Source: Candidatus Eiseniibacteriota bacterium
Lineage (GTDB): Bacteria; Eisenbacteria; RBG-16-71-46
Reading direction: 5' to 3'
Assembly: GCA_016710095.1 (NCBI GenBank)
Contig: JADJLL010000051.1
Coordinates: forward strand, 1-17,553
Length of the DNA stretch: 17,553 nt
The position numbers were made by a program, and so were the translations under genes. The notes under the pieces are model-generated. The model saw only the letters and a program-made list of their open reading frames with translations. It had not been told where the DNA came from and made no database searches. This document shows, in pieces, positions 9,101 to 15,351 of the stretch (position 1 is the stretch's first letter; each line of letters begins with the position of its first letter).

Positions 9101-9458
9101 TCGACGTGCCGGCGGGCACGCTCGCCTCCAGGTCGAGCGCGTTGCGCAGCCACGAGCGCACGTCGGGGCGGGCGCGTTCGACGGACTCGAGCCAGTGGTC
9201 GAAGCGCGGCAGCTCGGCGAGCAGCGCGCGCACGCTGAGCGCGAGCATCGCGGCGATCGCGACGAGCAGCGCGACGAGACGCGCGGTGGAAGCGTTCGGT
9301 CCGCCGCCCGCGGCGCCGACCAGCACGGCGATCGCGACGAGCGATGCGCCGGCGGCGAAGGCGCGGAGCGCGCGGCGGGCCACGATCGCTCCGCGCACGG
9401 CGGCGTGATGGCGCTGCAGCGTTCGACGGAGCAAGAGGCCTCGTGCTCGTGGTGTCAT
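6135..9458 (-). CDS. DUF4175-type membrane protein with a long coiled coil
   Basis: A 1107-residue protein. Two membrane segments lie near the N-terminus (about 34-50 and 60-78) and a third at about 152-170, with the helical linker PRFDHWLESVERARPDVRSWLRNALDLE between. Residues about 185-490 are beta-rich, Ig-like periplasmic modules. From about 495 to 1060 the chain is almost entirely charged and Gln-rich helix, predicted coiled coil, with low-complexity Q/S/A stretches at 720-800. Architecture and N-terminal motifs fit the DUF4175 family, whose function is unknown and which often sits near other envelope genes. The start ATG at 9458 has no clear Shine-Dalgarno sequence and lies 31 bases after the DUF4159 stop; the stop overlaps the TPR start. 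It is likely anchored in the inner membrane, with the coiled coil reaching into the periplasm. Confidence 0.85.
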   Translation of the reverse strand: MTPRARGLLLRRTLQRHHAAVRGAIVARRALRAFAAGASLVAIAVLVGAAGGGPNASTARLVALLVAIAAMLALSVRALLAELPRFDHWLESVERARPDVRSWLRNALDLEASVPAGTSSELAGALVQEAAERLGRTELRSLQAKLAPARPAAAVGAATVALLAFTLLSPQTALRSWRTLWDPALAAPPVTLVVEPGSVKLAPGATLAVRATVEGTANAPKLLGDGASPAPVLESDANGARHWRFDLPPVTRARDYAVRVQRTESPRYQIALDGTPQPVSFTFEYHAPSYARLPVQTGSATRGDVAALRGTRARVEVTFDRDVESLTAALPGARPFAWQAITPRRWRGELRVDGDGEWTLRAESPSGSSAHRYRIAALADAPPVLTVATPRGDTDLPAGSMVPYDVLVEDDLGVADVRLQWKKEATSPWRDVPLAAPAGQPREARLFAQWDASSLALLPGEAGTFRFEARDNNAITGASLAHSPEFHLRFPSLTDLYEKLDQKQETVAQSLQRVAENARELQKSLDQLQRQAPRPQQGQSSQQFERAEEMRKALERQQELSRQVDQAAQQLQQHAADASEREAYREELQQKLREMAELVKEIQSPEFREAMERMQRAIEQMDRRTMEQQLPQLQQANRDMLKQLERSLELLKALRDEERLDALAKRAEDLAQRQDALNQEHGEQASGRDKPSAAERADLAERQKAASEQTEELAKDAAEAAQQTDNPQAQQGLQEASEMMQQQAAPQQAQASSQSQSGQSQQAQQSGKKASESLRQSSERMAQSSARAQSQRDAEQAAAMRRAAQDLVTLGQQASQNIQPGNSGSPQEQANRQTDLSEGIARVADSLAALGGQTTALPPEVQENLGRAMNQMSRSGREMSQGNRAGGEAAGRDAGRALADAVNALRDAEASMCNKPGAKPGEGQGGASGQKMGKLGQQQSALNARSKELTQRMSQQMRLSAGDQAEVRRLADEQARLRQELESIQRDEESKRELLGRLDQTRQDMERAEEMLRAGQLDDQLEERQAQILSRMLDAQRSLHRREFDPQREARRGEDVARTSPAPLPDALLRENDRVRNGLLKADADRYPAQYRALIERYLQKLNGNPK

Positions 9459-9489
9459 GGCGATCGGGGCGGCCCGGTCGGGTGTCGTG

Positions 9490-10182
9490 TCAGTGCGTCA
9501 GGGCGTAATGGACGAGATTCGTGGCCATACGCAGGGCCGCTTCTCGCTTCTCGGGCGGGTCGTGGTGCACGGCCTCGTCTTCGAGCCCGTCCCCGAGGTC
9601 GCAATCGAAGGAAAAGAATACACAGAGCCTTCCGTCGCGAACAATCCCGAAGGCCTTCGCGGGTCCGCCGTCGTGCTCGTGGATCTTCGGCAGCCCGGCC
9701 GGGAACTCGTACGGCTCGTGGAAGACCGGGTGCGAGAACGGCAGCTCGACCAGTTCGGCGTCCGGGAACAGCTTCTTCATCTCGCGCCGGAAGCTGGGGC
9801 CGATGCCGTAGTCGTCGTCCACCCAGAGGAAGCCGCCGGACTCGAGCCAGCGCCGCATGTTGGCGGCCTCGGCGTCCGTGAACTTCATGTTCCCGTGGCC
9901 TGCCGCGTACACGAACGGGTACTGGAAGAGCGAGGCCGAACCGGGCTCGACCACGGCCGCGTCGTCCCCGGCGACCGCGATCGTGGTGCGCTGGCGCAGG
10001 GCCGACATGAGGTTCTTGAGCGAGGTCTGGTTGCCGTACCAGTCGCCACCGCCGCCGTACTTGAGGCGCCCGATCCCGAACGCGCGCGATCCCGCCGGCG
10101 TGGGTTCGGCCGCGCACGGGCGTGCGGCGAACGAGGCGAAGGCGAGGAGCAGGGCGAGCACGGCTGCCGCGACGCGAGTCAT
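9490..10182 (-). CDS. Secreted DUF4159 family protein
   Basis: A 230-residue protein. Residues 1-25 form a signal peptide (hydrophobic core AAAVLALLLAFASFAA, cleavage after CAA). The family hallmarks are visible: GRLKYGGGGDWYGNQTSLKNLM (38-59), YPFVYAAGHGNMKFTDAEA (88-106), RRWLESGGFLWVDDDYG (110-126) and a C-terminal NLVHYALTH. DUF4159 has a ThuA/class I amidotransferase-like fold, but no catalytic cysteine nucleophile is evident here, so a binding or structural role is more likely than an enzymatic one. It is the first gene of the four-gene envelope operon, set directly behind the terminator of the secDF operon. The ATG at 10182 lies only six bases from an extended -10 element, so the mRNA may be leaderless; no Shine-Dalgarno sequence is present. 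Confidence 0.88.
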   Translation of the reverse strand: MTRVAAAVLALLLAFASFAARPCAAEPTPAGSRAFGIGRLKYGGGGDWYGNQTSLKNLMSALRQRTTIAVAGDDAAVVEPGSASLFQYPFVYAAGHGNMKFTDAEAANMRRWLESGGFLWVDDDYGIGPSFRREMKKLFPDAELVELPFSHPVFHEPYEFPAGLPKIHEHDGGPAKAFGIVRDGRLCVFFSFDCDLGDGLEDEAVHHDPPEKREAALRMATNLVHYALTH

Positions 10183-10188
10183 GGCCGG

Positions 10189-10197
10189 AGCATAGCA
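10189..10197 (-). promoter_or_regulatory. Extended -10 promoter for the DUF4159 operon, possibly leaderless
   Basis: The minus strand reads TGC-TATGCT, an extended -10 element (TGnTATAAT type; hexamer matches 4 of 6). Six bases (10188-10183) separate it from the ATG, so initiation at the usual distance would fall on the A of the start codon. The position of a -35 box falls inside the upstream terminator hairpin and has no consensus match. Confidence 0.4.
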
Positions 10198-10224
10198 AAG
10201 GGGGGAGTCCTTTCGGACTCCCCC
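10198..10224 (-). terminator. Intrinsic terminator of the secDF-lipoprotein operon
   Basis: GGGGGAGTCC and GGACTCCCCC form a perfect 10-base-pair stem, extendable by one base pair, with a four-base loop. On the minus strand it is followed by TTTGCTAT, a short T tract. It lies about 26 bases after the stop codon at 10250 and before the next gene start at 10182. Confidence 0.75.
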
Positions 10225-10249
10225 CGTACGAGCGCGATGCGAAGTGTGA

Positions 10250-11380
10250 CTAGCGCGAGGCGACCCCGGCGCGGCTCTCGATCAGCTTGCGAGCCTGGCT
10301 CGTGGTGAGCCCCTTCGGCAGGTGGGCCACCGGAAGGCGGCCACCGACGGCCCGGGCGGCCATCGAGCCACCGGCGCGGTTCGGAGCGCCGATGTCCTGG
10401 TTGAACGGGTCGAACGCGACGCGCACGCCGCCCATGGGCAGCACGGCGAACGCGTTGAAGTTCGCCGGAGCGGTCTCGACCAGCTTGAACTTGTAGGGGT
10501 CGAGCGCCGACGGGGCTTCCGTGTCGAGATCCCGGACGCCCGGGTTCAGGCGGTTGACGATGCGGAAGTTCGCGTCCACGGCCGCCACTCGGATGAGCAT
10601 GCGGATCGGGAAGTGCTGCCCGCGCAGGTCGAACGGAATGCCCAGGTCCGTCGTGAGGATGACGCGCTGCGTCACCGTCGGATCGGGATAGACCGGCGTC
10701 GGGAGGTTGCACTTCACCATCGTGTTGCGGTTCGCGCTGATCTCGTTGAAGTCGATGATGTTCACGACGTACAGCACCGCGCGCGGATCGGACGTCCAGC
10801 TGAACGTTCCGAGCGAGTCCGTGAAGTGGGACACCGACGTCGGGAGCATCGTCTGGTCGAGCGTGCCCGAGGCGAGCGCGAGGTTCGAGACCGGCGACTC
10901 GTGCGACGTGCGTCCGTTCAGCGTGCCGCGGACGACGTAGCGTTCGCCGCCGCCCGTGGCGTTCGCATCCTGGAACGAGAAGATGTCGCGCTGGTTCGGC
11001 AGGTCCTTCATGAACGGACGCAGCGTGTAGTCGTACACCGGAGCCAGGCCGCCGGCGCCGTCACCGCGGTACAGCTGGAGGCCGTCGGCGACGGTGTGAT
11101 CGAACACCATGCCGAACAGCCGGTCCGTGCTGTCCGCCGCGATGGCCGTCGAGCTCGAGAAGAACGGCGAAGCGCCTTCGGTGGTCGCCTGCAGCCAGTG
11201 CGACTCCGTGAGCTCGGGCTGCTGGTAGCCGATCAGCAGCAGGTCCGACGTCGTCTGGCCTTCGAGGGTCTGGAAGCCGGAATCCGGCGTGGTCACCTTC
11301 TGCGCGCAACCGGTGAGCGCGCCGAGTACGAACAGCGCCACCGCGGCGCCGAAGACCCGCACTGCACGTGACTGGGTCAT
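10250..11380 (-). CDS. Lipoprotein of unknown function, third gene of the secDF operon
   Basis: A 376-residue protein with a lipoprotein signal: a basic start, a hydrophobic core (GAAVALFVLGAL) and the lipobox L22-T-G-C25. The mature chain is beta-rich and polar, with several Asp/Asn/Thr/Gly-rich loops (for example SFQDANATGGGERYVVRGTLNG) and no repeats or catalytic motif that I recognise. Asp is not at mature position +2 (the chain starts CAQK), which by the E. coli rule favours outer-membrane sorting. The ATG at 11380 is 15 bases after the secF stop, with AAAGG about 10 bases upstream, so it is co-transcribed with secDF. It could assist late export, or be an unrelated passenger in the operon. 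Confidence 0.85.
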   Translation of the reverse strand: MTQSRAVRVFGAAVALFVLGALTGCAQKVTTPDSGFQTLEGQTTSDLLLIGYQQPELTESHWLQATTEGASPFFSSSTAIAADSTDRLFGMVFDHTVADGLQLYRGDGAGGLAPVYDYTLRPFMKDLPNQRDIFSFQDANATGGGERYVVRGTLNGRTSHESPVSNLALASGTLDQTMLPTSVSHFTDSLGTFSWTSDPRAVLYVVNIIDFNEISANRNTMVKCNLPTPVYPDPTVTQRVILTTDLGIPFDLRGQHFPIRMLIRVAAVDANFRIVNRLNPGVRDLDTEAPSALDPYKFKLVETAPANFNAFAVLPMGGVRVAFDPFNQDIGAPNRAGGSMAARAVGGRLPVAHLPKGLTTSQARKLIESRAGVASR

Positions 11381-11395
11381 GCCCTGTGCCTTTCG

Positions 11396-12316
11396 TTACT
11401 CCGCCTGGACGCCCTTGCGGCGATCCAGCGCGATCCAGGTGTCGAGCGCCAGCGCGCTCGCCACGTACACGGACGAGTAGGTACCGAAGACGATGCCGAC
11501 CAGCATGGCGAACGAGAAGTCCCGGAGCACTTCGCCGCCCCAAATGAACAGCGCGAGCGAGGCGAGGAACACGGTGAAGGCCGTGATCACGGTGCGCGAG
11601 AGCGTCTCGTTGACCGCGATGTCCATGACGCGCGAATGCGTCTCCTTGCGGAGAGCCTTGTTGCGCTCGCGGATGCGGTCGAACACCACGATGGTGTCGT
11701 TGATCGAGTAGCCAGCGATGGTGAGAAGGGCGGCGACGACGGTCAGGGACACCTCACGCCCGGTAAACATGAGGAAGCCCAGCGTCACGAGCACGTCGTG
11801 CAGCAGGGCCACGACGCCGCCGAGGGCGAACTTAAACTCATAGCGGATGCCGACGTAAAGCAGAATCACCCCGAGGCTGCTGAGAATGGCCCAGACGGCC
11901 TTGGACCGCAGCTCGCTGCCGACCTTGGGGCCGACCGACTCGATGCGGCGCACTTCGACGGTCGTGCCCGCGATCTTCGCGGTCACGGCCTCGCTGATGC
12001 GCTCGGAGATGTGCTTCGCGTCGCTCTCGTCGTTCGCCACGCGGATGAGGAACTCGTCCGCGGACTCGCCCGTCATCTGCTGGATCTCGGCGCCCTTGAA
12101 GCCGGCCGCGTCCATCGCGCCGCGGACGTCGTCGGCGTGAGCCGCCGGCGCCGTGCGGATCTGGACCAGCGTGCCGCCCGTGAAGTCGACCGAGTAGCGC
12201 GGGCCCTTGGTGAACAGCAGGAAGAGCGTGACGAGGACGATGAGCCCGGAGAACAGGTAGGCCAGTTTCCGGTGCTTCATGAACGGAATGTTGGTGTCGT
12301 GCAGGATCTGGAACAT
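11396..12316 (-). CDS. secF: Protein translocase subunit SecF
   Basis: A 306-residue inner-membrane protein, the usual SecF length. TM1 is at about 17-36, followed by the hallmark DFTGGTLVQIRT (44-55), a periplasmic domain (about 56-138) and five further TM helices (starting near 139, 163, 189, 243 and 266). The RND-family signature NDTIVVFDRIRE is at 206-217. SecF works with SecD to complete protein export after SecYEG/SecA, using the proton gradient. The ATG at 12316 has GAGGA six bases upstream and lies 15 bases after the secD stop. Confidence 0.97.
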   Translation of the reverse strand: MFQILHDTNIPFMKHRKLAYLFSGLIVLVTLFLLFTKGPRYSVDFTGGTLVQIRTAPAAHADDVRGAMDAAGFKGAEIQQMTGESADEFLIRVANDESDAKHISERISEAVTAKIAGTTVEVRRIESVGPKVGSELRSKAVWAILSSLGVILLYVGIRYEFKFALGGVVALLHDVLVTLGFLMFTGREVSLTVVAALLTIAGYSINDTIVVFDRIRERNKALRKETHSRVMDIAVNETLSRTVITAFTVFLASLALFIWGGEVLRDFSFAMLVGIVFGTYSSVYVASALALDTWIALDRRKGVQAE

Positions 12317-12331
12317 GGTGTCCTCGCTCGC

Positions 12332-13894
12332 TTAAATGCTGAGCCGGTCGGCCTTGCCGCGGCTGAGCCAGAAGTCGTAGATCATCCGGGTGAACACGAC
12401 CGCCGTGAACAGGTTGGCCACCAGGCCCCAGATCAGCGTGAACGCGAAGCCCTTGATCGGGCCCGTGCCGAACTGGAACAGGAAGAGGCCGGAGATGATC
12501 TGCGTCGAGTGCGCGTCGAACACCGTGCGGAAGGCGCGGTTGTAACCGAGATCCACGGCCTGGCGGATGCTGCGGCCGGCGCGGAGCTCTTCACGAATGC
12601 GCTCGAAGATCAGCACGTTCGTGTCGACCGCCATACCCACGGTGAGCACGAGGCCGGCGATACCCGGCAGCGTCAGCGTGGCGCCCGAGTAGGCGAGGAT
12701 GGCGAGGATGTAGAACGTGTTCAGGACCATCGCCACCACGGCCACGACGCCGGAGAGCTGGTAGTAGACGACCATGAACGCGACGATCATCGCGGTGCCG
12801 ATCAGGCCCGCGTGCACGCCCTGCGTGATCGAGTCGCCGCCGAGCGACGGTCCGACCGTACGCTCTTCGAGGATCTTGACCGGGGCGGGCAGCGCGCCGG
12901 CGCGGAGCACGATCGCGAGGTCCTTCGACGAGTTGATGTCGAAGCTGCCCGTGATGCGCGCGTTGCCGCCGGGGATGCGGTCCTGGATGTTCGGAGCGGA
13001 CTGCACGACGCCGTCGAGAACGATCGAAAGCTGACGGCCGACGTTGGCGCCGGTGACGCGCGCGAAGTCGGTGCGGCCCTTCGGCGTCATGTTCATGCTG
13101 ACGCCCCACGCGCCGGGCTGGTTCGGGTCGAGGCCGACCGCGGCGTCCGCGGTGGCGACCGAGCCGCCGGTCATTTCGGCTTCACGCTTGAGCACGTACA
13201 GCGAGCGCGCGTTCACGCCGCCGATGTCGCGGACACCCTTCTCCCACAGCACCTGCGTGTCGGCGGGAAGGATGCTGTCGAGGTTCGTCGAAGCGAGCAG
13301 CTTCTCGACGATCGACGCTTCGGTCTCCGGGAACACGCCCTGGTCGAGCATGCGGCCGGTGATCGGGTGGAGGCGGAGCGTGGAGTCGGTTTCGGCCGCG
13401 TTGTTCGCGGCGAAATACGCGTCGAGGCGGTCGAACGCCGCCTTCGTCTCCTCGGGCGTGCGCACCAGCTTGAACTCGAGAAGCGCCGTCTTGCCGATGA
13501 GCTCGATCGCGCGGCCGCGGTCGGTCAGACCCGGCAGCTGCACCGCGACGCGGTCTTCGCCTTCGCGCTGGATGAGCGGCTCGGCGACGCCGAACTGGTC
13601 CACTCGGTTGCGGATGATCTCCATCGCGCGATCGGTGGCGTCCTTCGCTTCAGCGGCCGTGAGCTTCGACTTGTCCACTTCGAGCAGCAGCTGCAGGCCG
13701 CCCTGGAGGTCGAGGCCCAAGTGAATGGCCTGCTTGCGAAGCTCGGCGAGCTTCTTCGGGGCCAGCGCGTCCCGCTGCGCCGGCGTCATCGAGTAGTAGG
13801 TGTAGGACGGGTAGAGGAACCAGGCGGCCAGAGCGGTCACCAGTACGACACCCGCCAACTTCAGAAGGTCCGAGCGAGACATGGATGCCCCCAT
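12332..13894 (-). CDS. secD: Protein translocase subunit SecD
   Basis: A 520-residue inner-membrane protein when read from ATG 13894. The alternative ATG 13882 (MSRSDLLKLAG) is more likely, because GGGGG lies six bases before it while the first ATG has no ribosome site; that would give 516 residues. TM1 is at about 12-28, then HLGLDLQGGLQLLLEVD (58-74), the P1 periplasmic domain with RVDQFGVAEP (97-106), and LPAPVKILEERTVGPSLG (335-352), the junction to a C-terminal block of five TM helices. That block carries GMAVDTNVLIFERIREE (420-436). SecD binds translocating chains on the periplasmic side and couples proton flow to their release. It is the first gene of secD-secF-lipoprotein. Confidence 0.97.
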   Translation of the reverse strand: MGASMSRSDLLKLAGVVLVTALAAWFLYPSYTYYSMTPAQRDALAPKKLAELRKQAIHLGLDLQGGLQLLLEVDKSKLTAAEAKDATDRAMEIIRNRVDQFGVAEPLIQREGEDRVAVQLPGLTDRGRAIELIGKTALLEFKLVRTPEETKAAFDRLDAYFAANNAAETDSTLRLHPITGRMLDQGVFPETEASIVEKLLASTNLDSILPADTQVLWEKGVRDIGGVNARSLYVLKREAEMTGGSVATADAAVGLDPNQPGAWGVSMNMTPKGRTDFARVTGANVGRQLSIVLDGVVQSAPNIQDRIPGGNARITGSFDINSSKDLAIVLRAGALPAPVKILEERTVGPSLGGDSITQGVHAGLIGTAMIVAFMVVYYQLSGVVAVVAMVLNTFYILAILAYSGATLTLPGIAGLVLTVGMAVDTNVLIFERIREELRAGRSIRQAVDLGYNRAFRTVFDAHSTQIISGLFLFQFGTGPIKGFAFTLIWGLVANLFTAVVFTRMIYDFWLSRGKADRLSI

Positions 13895-13904
13895 ACGGTC
13901 AACC

Positions 13905-13934
13905 GCCGGGAGGGCAGGCTTGTCCCCTCCCGGC
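13905..13934 (-). promoter_or_regulatory. Perfect hairpin in the secD leader
   Basis: Bases 13905-13914 and 13925-13934 form a perfect 10-base-pair GC-rich stem with a ten-base loop. The hairpin lies between the predicted transcription start (about 13949) and the secD start codon. No T tract follows, so it is not a normal terminator. It may stabilise the mRNA or affect translation, or as DNA it may be a repressor dyad. Confidence 0.5.
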
Positions 13935-13955
13935 GTGCGAGAAATTGAGGGGCGA

Positions 13956-13985
13956 AGTCTATGCGGCGCGTTATCAGGGTGTCAA
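13956..13985 (-). promoter_or_regulatory. Sigma-70 promoter of the secDF operon
   Basis: On the minus strand TTGACA (13985-13980, full consensus) is followed after 18 bases by TAGACT (13961-13956, 4 of 6 to TATAAT). The start of transcription would be near 13949, about 55-67 nt before the secD ATG codons. Confidence 0.7.
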
Positions 13986-14460
13986 CGCAAGGGGTTCGGC
14001 GCGGGGTCCCGAAGGTGGCCGGGAGGCGGTCGGCGGGCGGTCGGAGCCCGCGGGCGCGGGAGGCCGGAGGCTCGATGTGGCCGGGCGGAACAGGTGGGAG
14101 TGGTTGCTCGCCGGCCGGGACGGGGTCCGGTTGGCGGCCGGACCCGATGACTCGAACGGTACGAGGTGGGTCGGGGTGAGGGAGGGACTGCGGCTGGGGT
14201 GGTGGGTTCCCCGCCGGCGAGCAACCGCCCGCACTCATGGGCAAGGGCGGTGCCCGACGCCCCGGGCGCCCAAGTGCCCTCGCCGCAACGGCGGCTCGAG
14301 GGGATCGCGGCCATCGCCCGTCGCCGCCGTCACCGAACCGACGACGGTGGTGACGCTGCGCGACGGCGTGAGACCCCGCGAAGTCCGCCCGGCCACCCGC
14401 ACACGCCCGAAACGCGCATCCGTTCTCGCGCGGACCGAGCAAGGATGACGGGCCGATTTC
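13986..14460. other. Non-coding, dyad-rich spacer between the divergent promoters
   Basis: No frame in this 475-base stretch reads like a protein. It contains a perfect 14-base inverted repeat (14102-14115 and 14213-14226, 97-base interior). Inside that are an 8-base-pair hairpin (14123-14130 with 14138-14145) and a small CTCG/CGAG hairpin (about 14151-14165). Further on there is a 7-base dyad CGTCACC/GGTGACG (14328-14334 and 14349-14355). It could encode a structured RNA or hold regulatory sites. I could not match it to RNase P RNA, tmRNA, SRP RNA, a tRNA or a riboswitch that I know. Confidence 0.4.
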
Positions 14461-14490
14461 TTGACACCTCTTCGCGCGCCTTCCTATAGT
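14461..14490 (+). promoter_or_regulatory. Sigma-70 promoter of the outer-membrane protein gene
   Basis: TTGACA at 14461-14466 (full consensus), 18 bases, then TATAGT at 14485-14490 (5 of 6). Transcription would start near 14497, giving a leader of about 50 nt before ATG 14548. It is the best promoter in the window. Confidence 0.85.
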
Positions 14491-14547
14491 GCCGCGCCAA
14501 CTGTACCGGGCCCACCTATCCCTCGCGGAATGAGGAGCTTCCCTCGC

Positions 14548-15291
14548 ATGATCTCTCGCGTTCGCCTCGCGAGTGTCGCGGTCTTCCTGCTGCTTTCGAG
14601 CGTCGCGGTCAGCCACGCCCAGCAGGCCGATTCCACCCGCGCGACCCAGTCGCCCGCACGTGCGGGCCGAGGCGCTATCGGATTCCAGCTCGGCAGTTCC
14701 TGGTTCGCCGCGGACGGTGACTACACCGAAGGTGCGCTGCCCCGCCTCACGTTCGAAGGCAGCTACCGCTACGTGATGAGCAAGAACTGGCAGTGGCAGG
14801 TGAGCCCGTACTTCACGTGGGCCGCCTACGGAAACTCGACGCTGATGCCGTTCACCGATCCCAACTTCCCGGCGGACGAGACCAAGGGACAGGTGCTCCT
14901 GCAGCTCGTCGGCGCGAATGCCCAGTGGCAGCGCGCGGGCGGCGGCGATCGCTGGCGCTGGCACGTCGGCGCCGGTCCCGGCGCGTACCGCGTGGTGGTG
15001 CAGAACCGCCGCAAGGTGCTCAAGGACCCGGTGTCCAAGCGGCTGCATCAGGGCACGTACCTCGCCGGCACGGCGGAGTTCGGCATCGAGCGCTTCAACA
15101 AGGGCCTCGCGAACACGTCGCTCGAATGGACCGTCGCCTCGCACATGGCGTACGCCACCCGCGACAAGCAGTTCGTGAGCGGGTTCAACGGCAACCCGCT
15201 GAACTTCGAGACGCGGTTCGGCGTGCACTACTACTTCGATTTCAATCGAGCCAAGAAGAAGCCCGCGGCGAGTACGCCGGCGGGTCACTGA
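14548..15291 (+). CDS. Predicted outer-membrane beta-barrel protein
   Basis: A 247-residue protein from ATG 14548, chosen because GAGGAG lies ten bases before it; ATG 14530 in the same frame has no ribosome site and overlaps that motif. Residues 1-23 form a signal peptide (SVAVFLLLSSVAVSHA-Q). The mature chain alternates polar and aromatic/hydrophobic residues in strands typical of small barrels, for example GAIGFQLGSSWFAADGDYTEG, LTFEGSYRYVMSKNWQWQVS and a final strand TRFGVHYYFDFNRA. It ends in a short basic tail rather than a terminal aromatic. It is a single-gene unit with a strong promoter and terminator, which suggests abundant expression. The substrate is unknown, and the barrel assignment rests on pattern only. 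Confidence 0.82.
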   Translation: MISRVRLASVAVFLLLSSVAVSHAQQADSTRATQSPARAGRGAIGFQLGSSWFAADGDYTEGALPRLTFEGSYRYVMSKNWQWQVSPYFTWAAYGNSTLMPFTDPNFPADETKGQVLLQLVGANAQWQRAGGGDRWRWHVGAGPGAYRVVVQNRRKVLKDPVSKRLHQGTYLAGTAEFGIERFNKGLANTSLEWTVASHMAYATRDKQFVSGFNGNPLNFETRFGVHYYFDFNRAKKKPAASTPAGH

Positions 15292-15296
15292 CACAA

Positions 15297-15334
15297 CGAA
15301 GCCGCAGCGCGACACGCTGCGGCTTCGACGTTTT
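15297..15334 (+). terminator. Strong intrinsic terminator behind the outer-membrane protein gene
   Basis: Bases 15297-15309 and 15315-15327 form a perfect 13-base-pair stem with the loop CGACA, followed by GACG? spacing of three bases and TTTT at 15331-15334. It starts six bases after the stop codon and ends only 17 bases before the guaB start. Confidence 0.85.
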
Positions 15335-15351
15335 CGGCAAGGAGCTTTCCC

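Noticed and set aside
6012..9881. Open frame of 1289 codons on the plus strand
   Set aside because: It lies antisense to the DUF4175 and DUF4159 genes and is rich in Arg, His, Leu and Ala repeats typical of reverse reads of GC-rich genes.
11636..13948. Open frame of 770 codons on the plus strand opposite secD and secF
   Set aside because: Antisense to two unmistakable genes; the translation is an Arg/His/Glu/Val-rich shadow without motifs.
13986..14460. RNase P RNA, tmRNA, SRP RNA or tRNA in the long spacer
   Set aside because: Their conserved blocks (for example the SRP GGAAGG-AGCA loop, the RNase P GAGGAAAGTCC start, or a TTCGA arm ending in CCA) were looked for by eye on both strands and not found.
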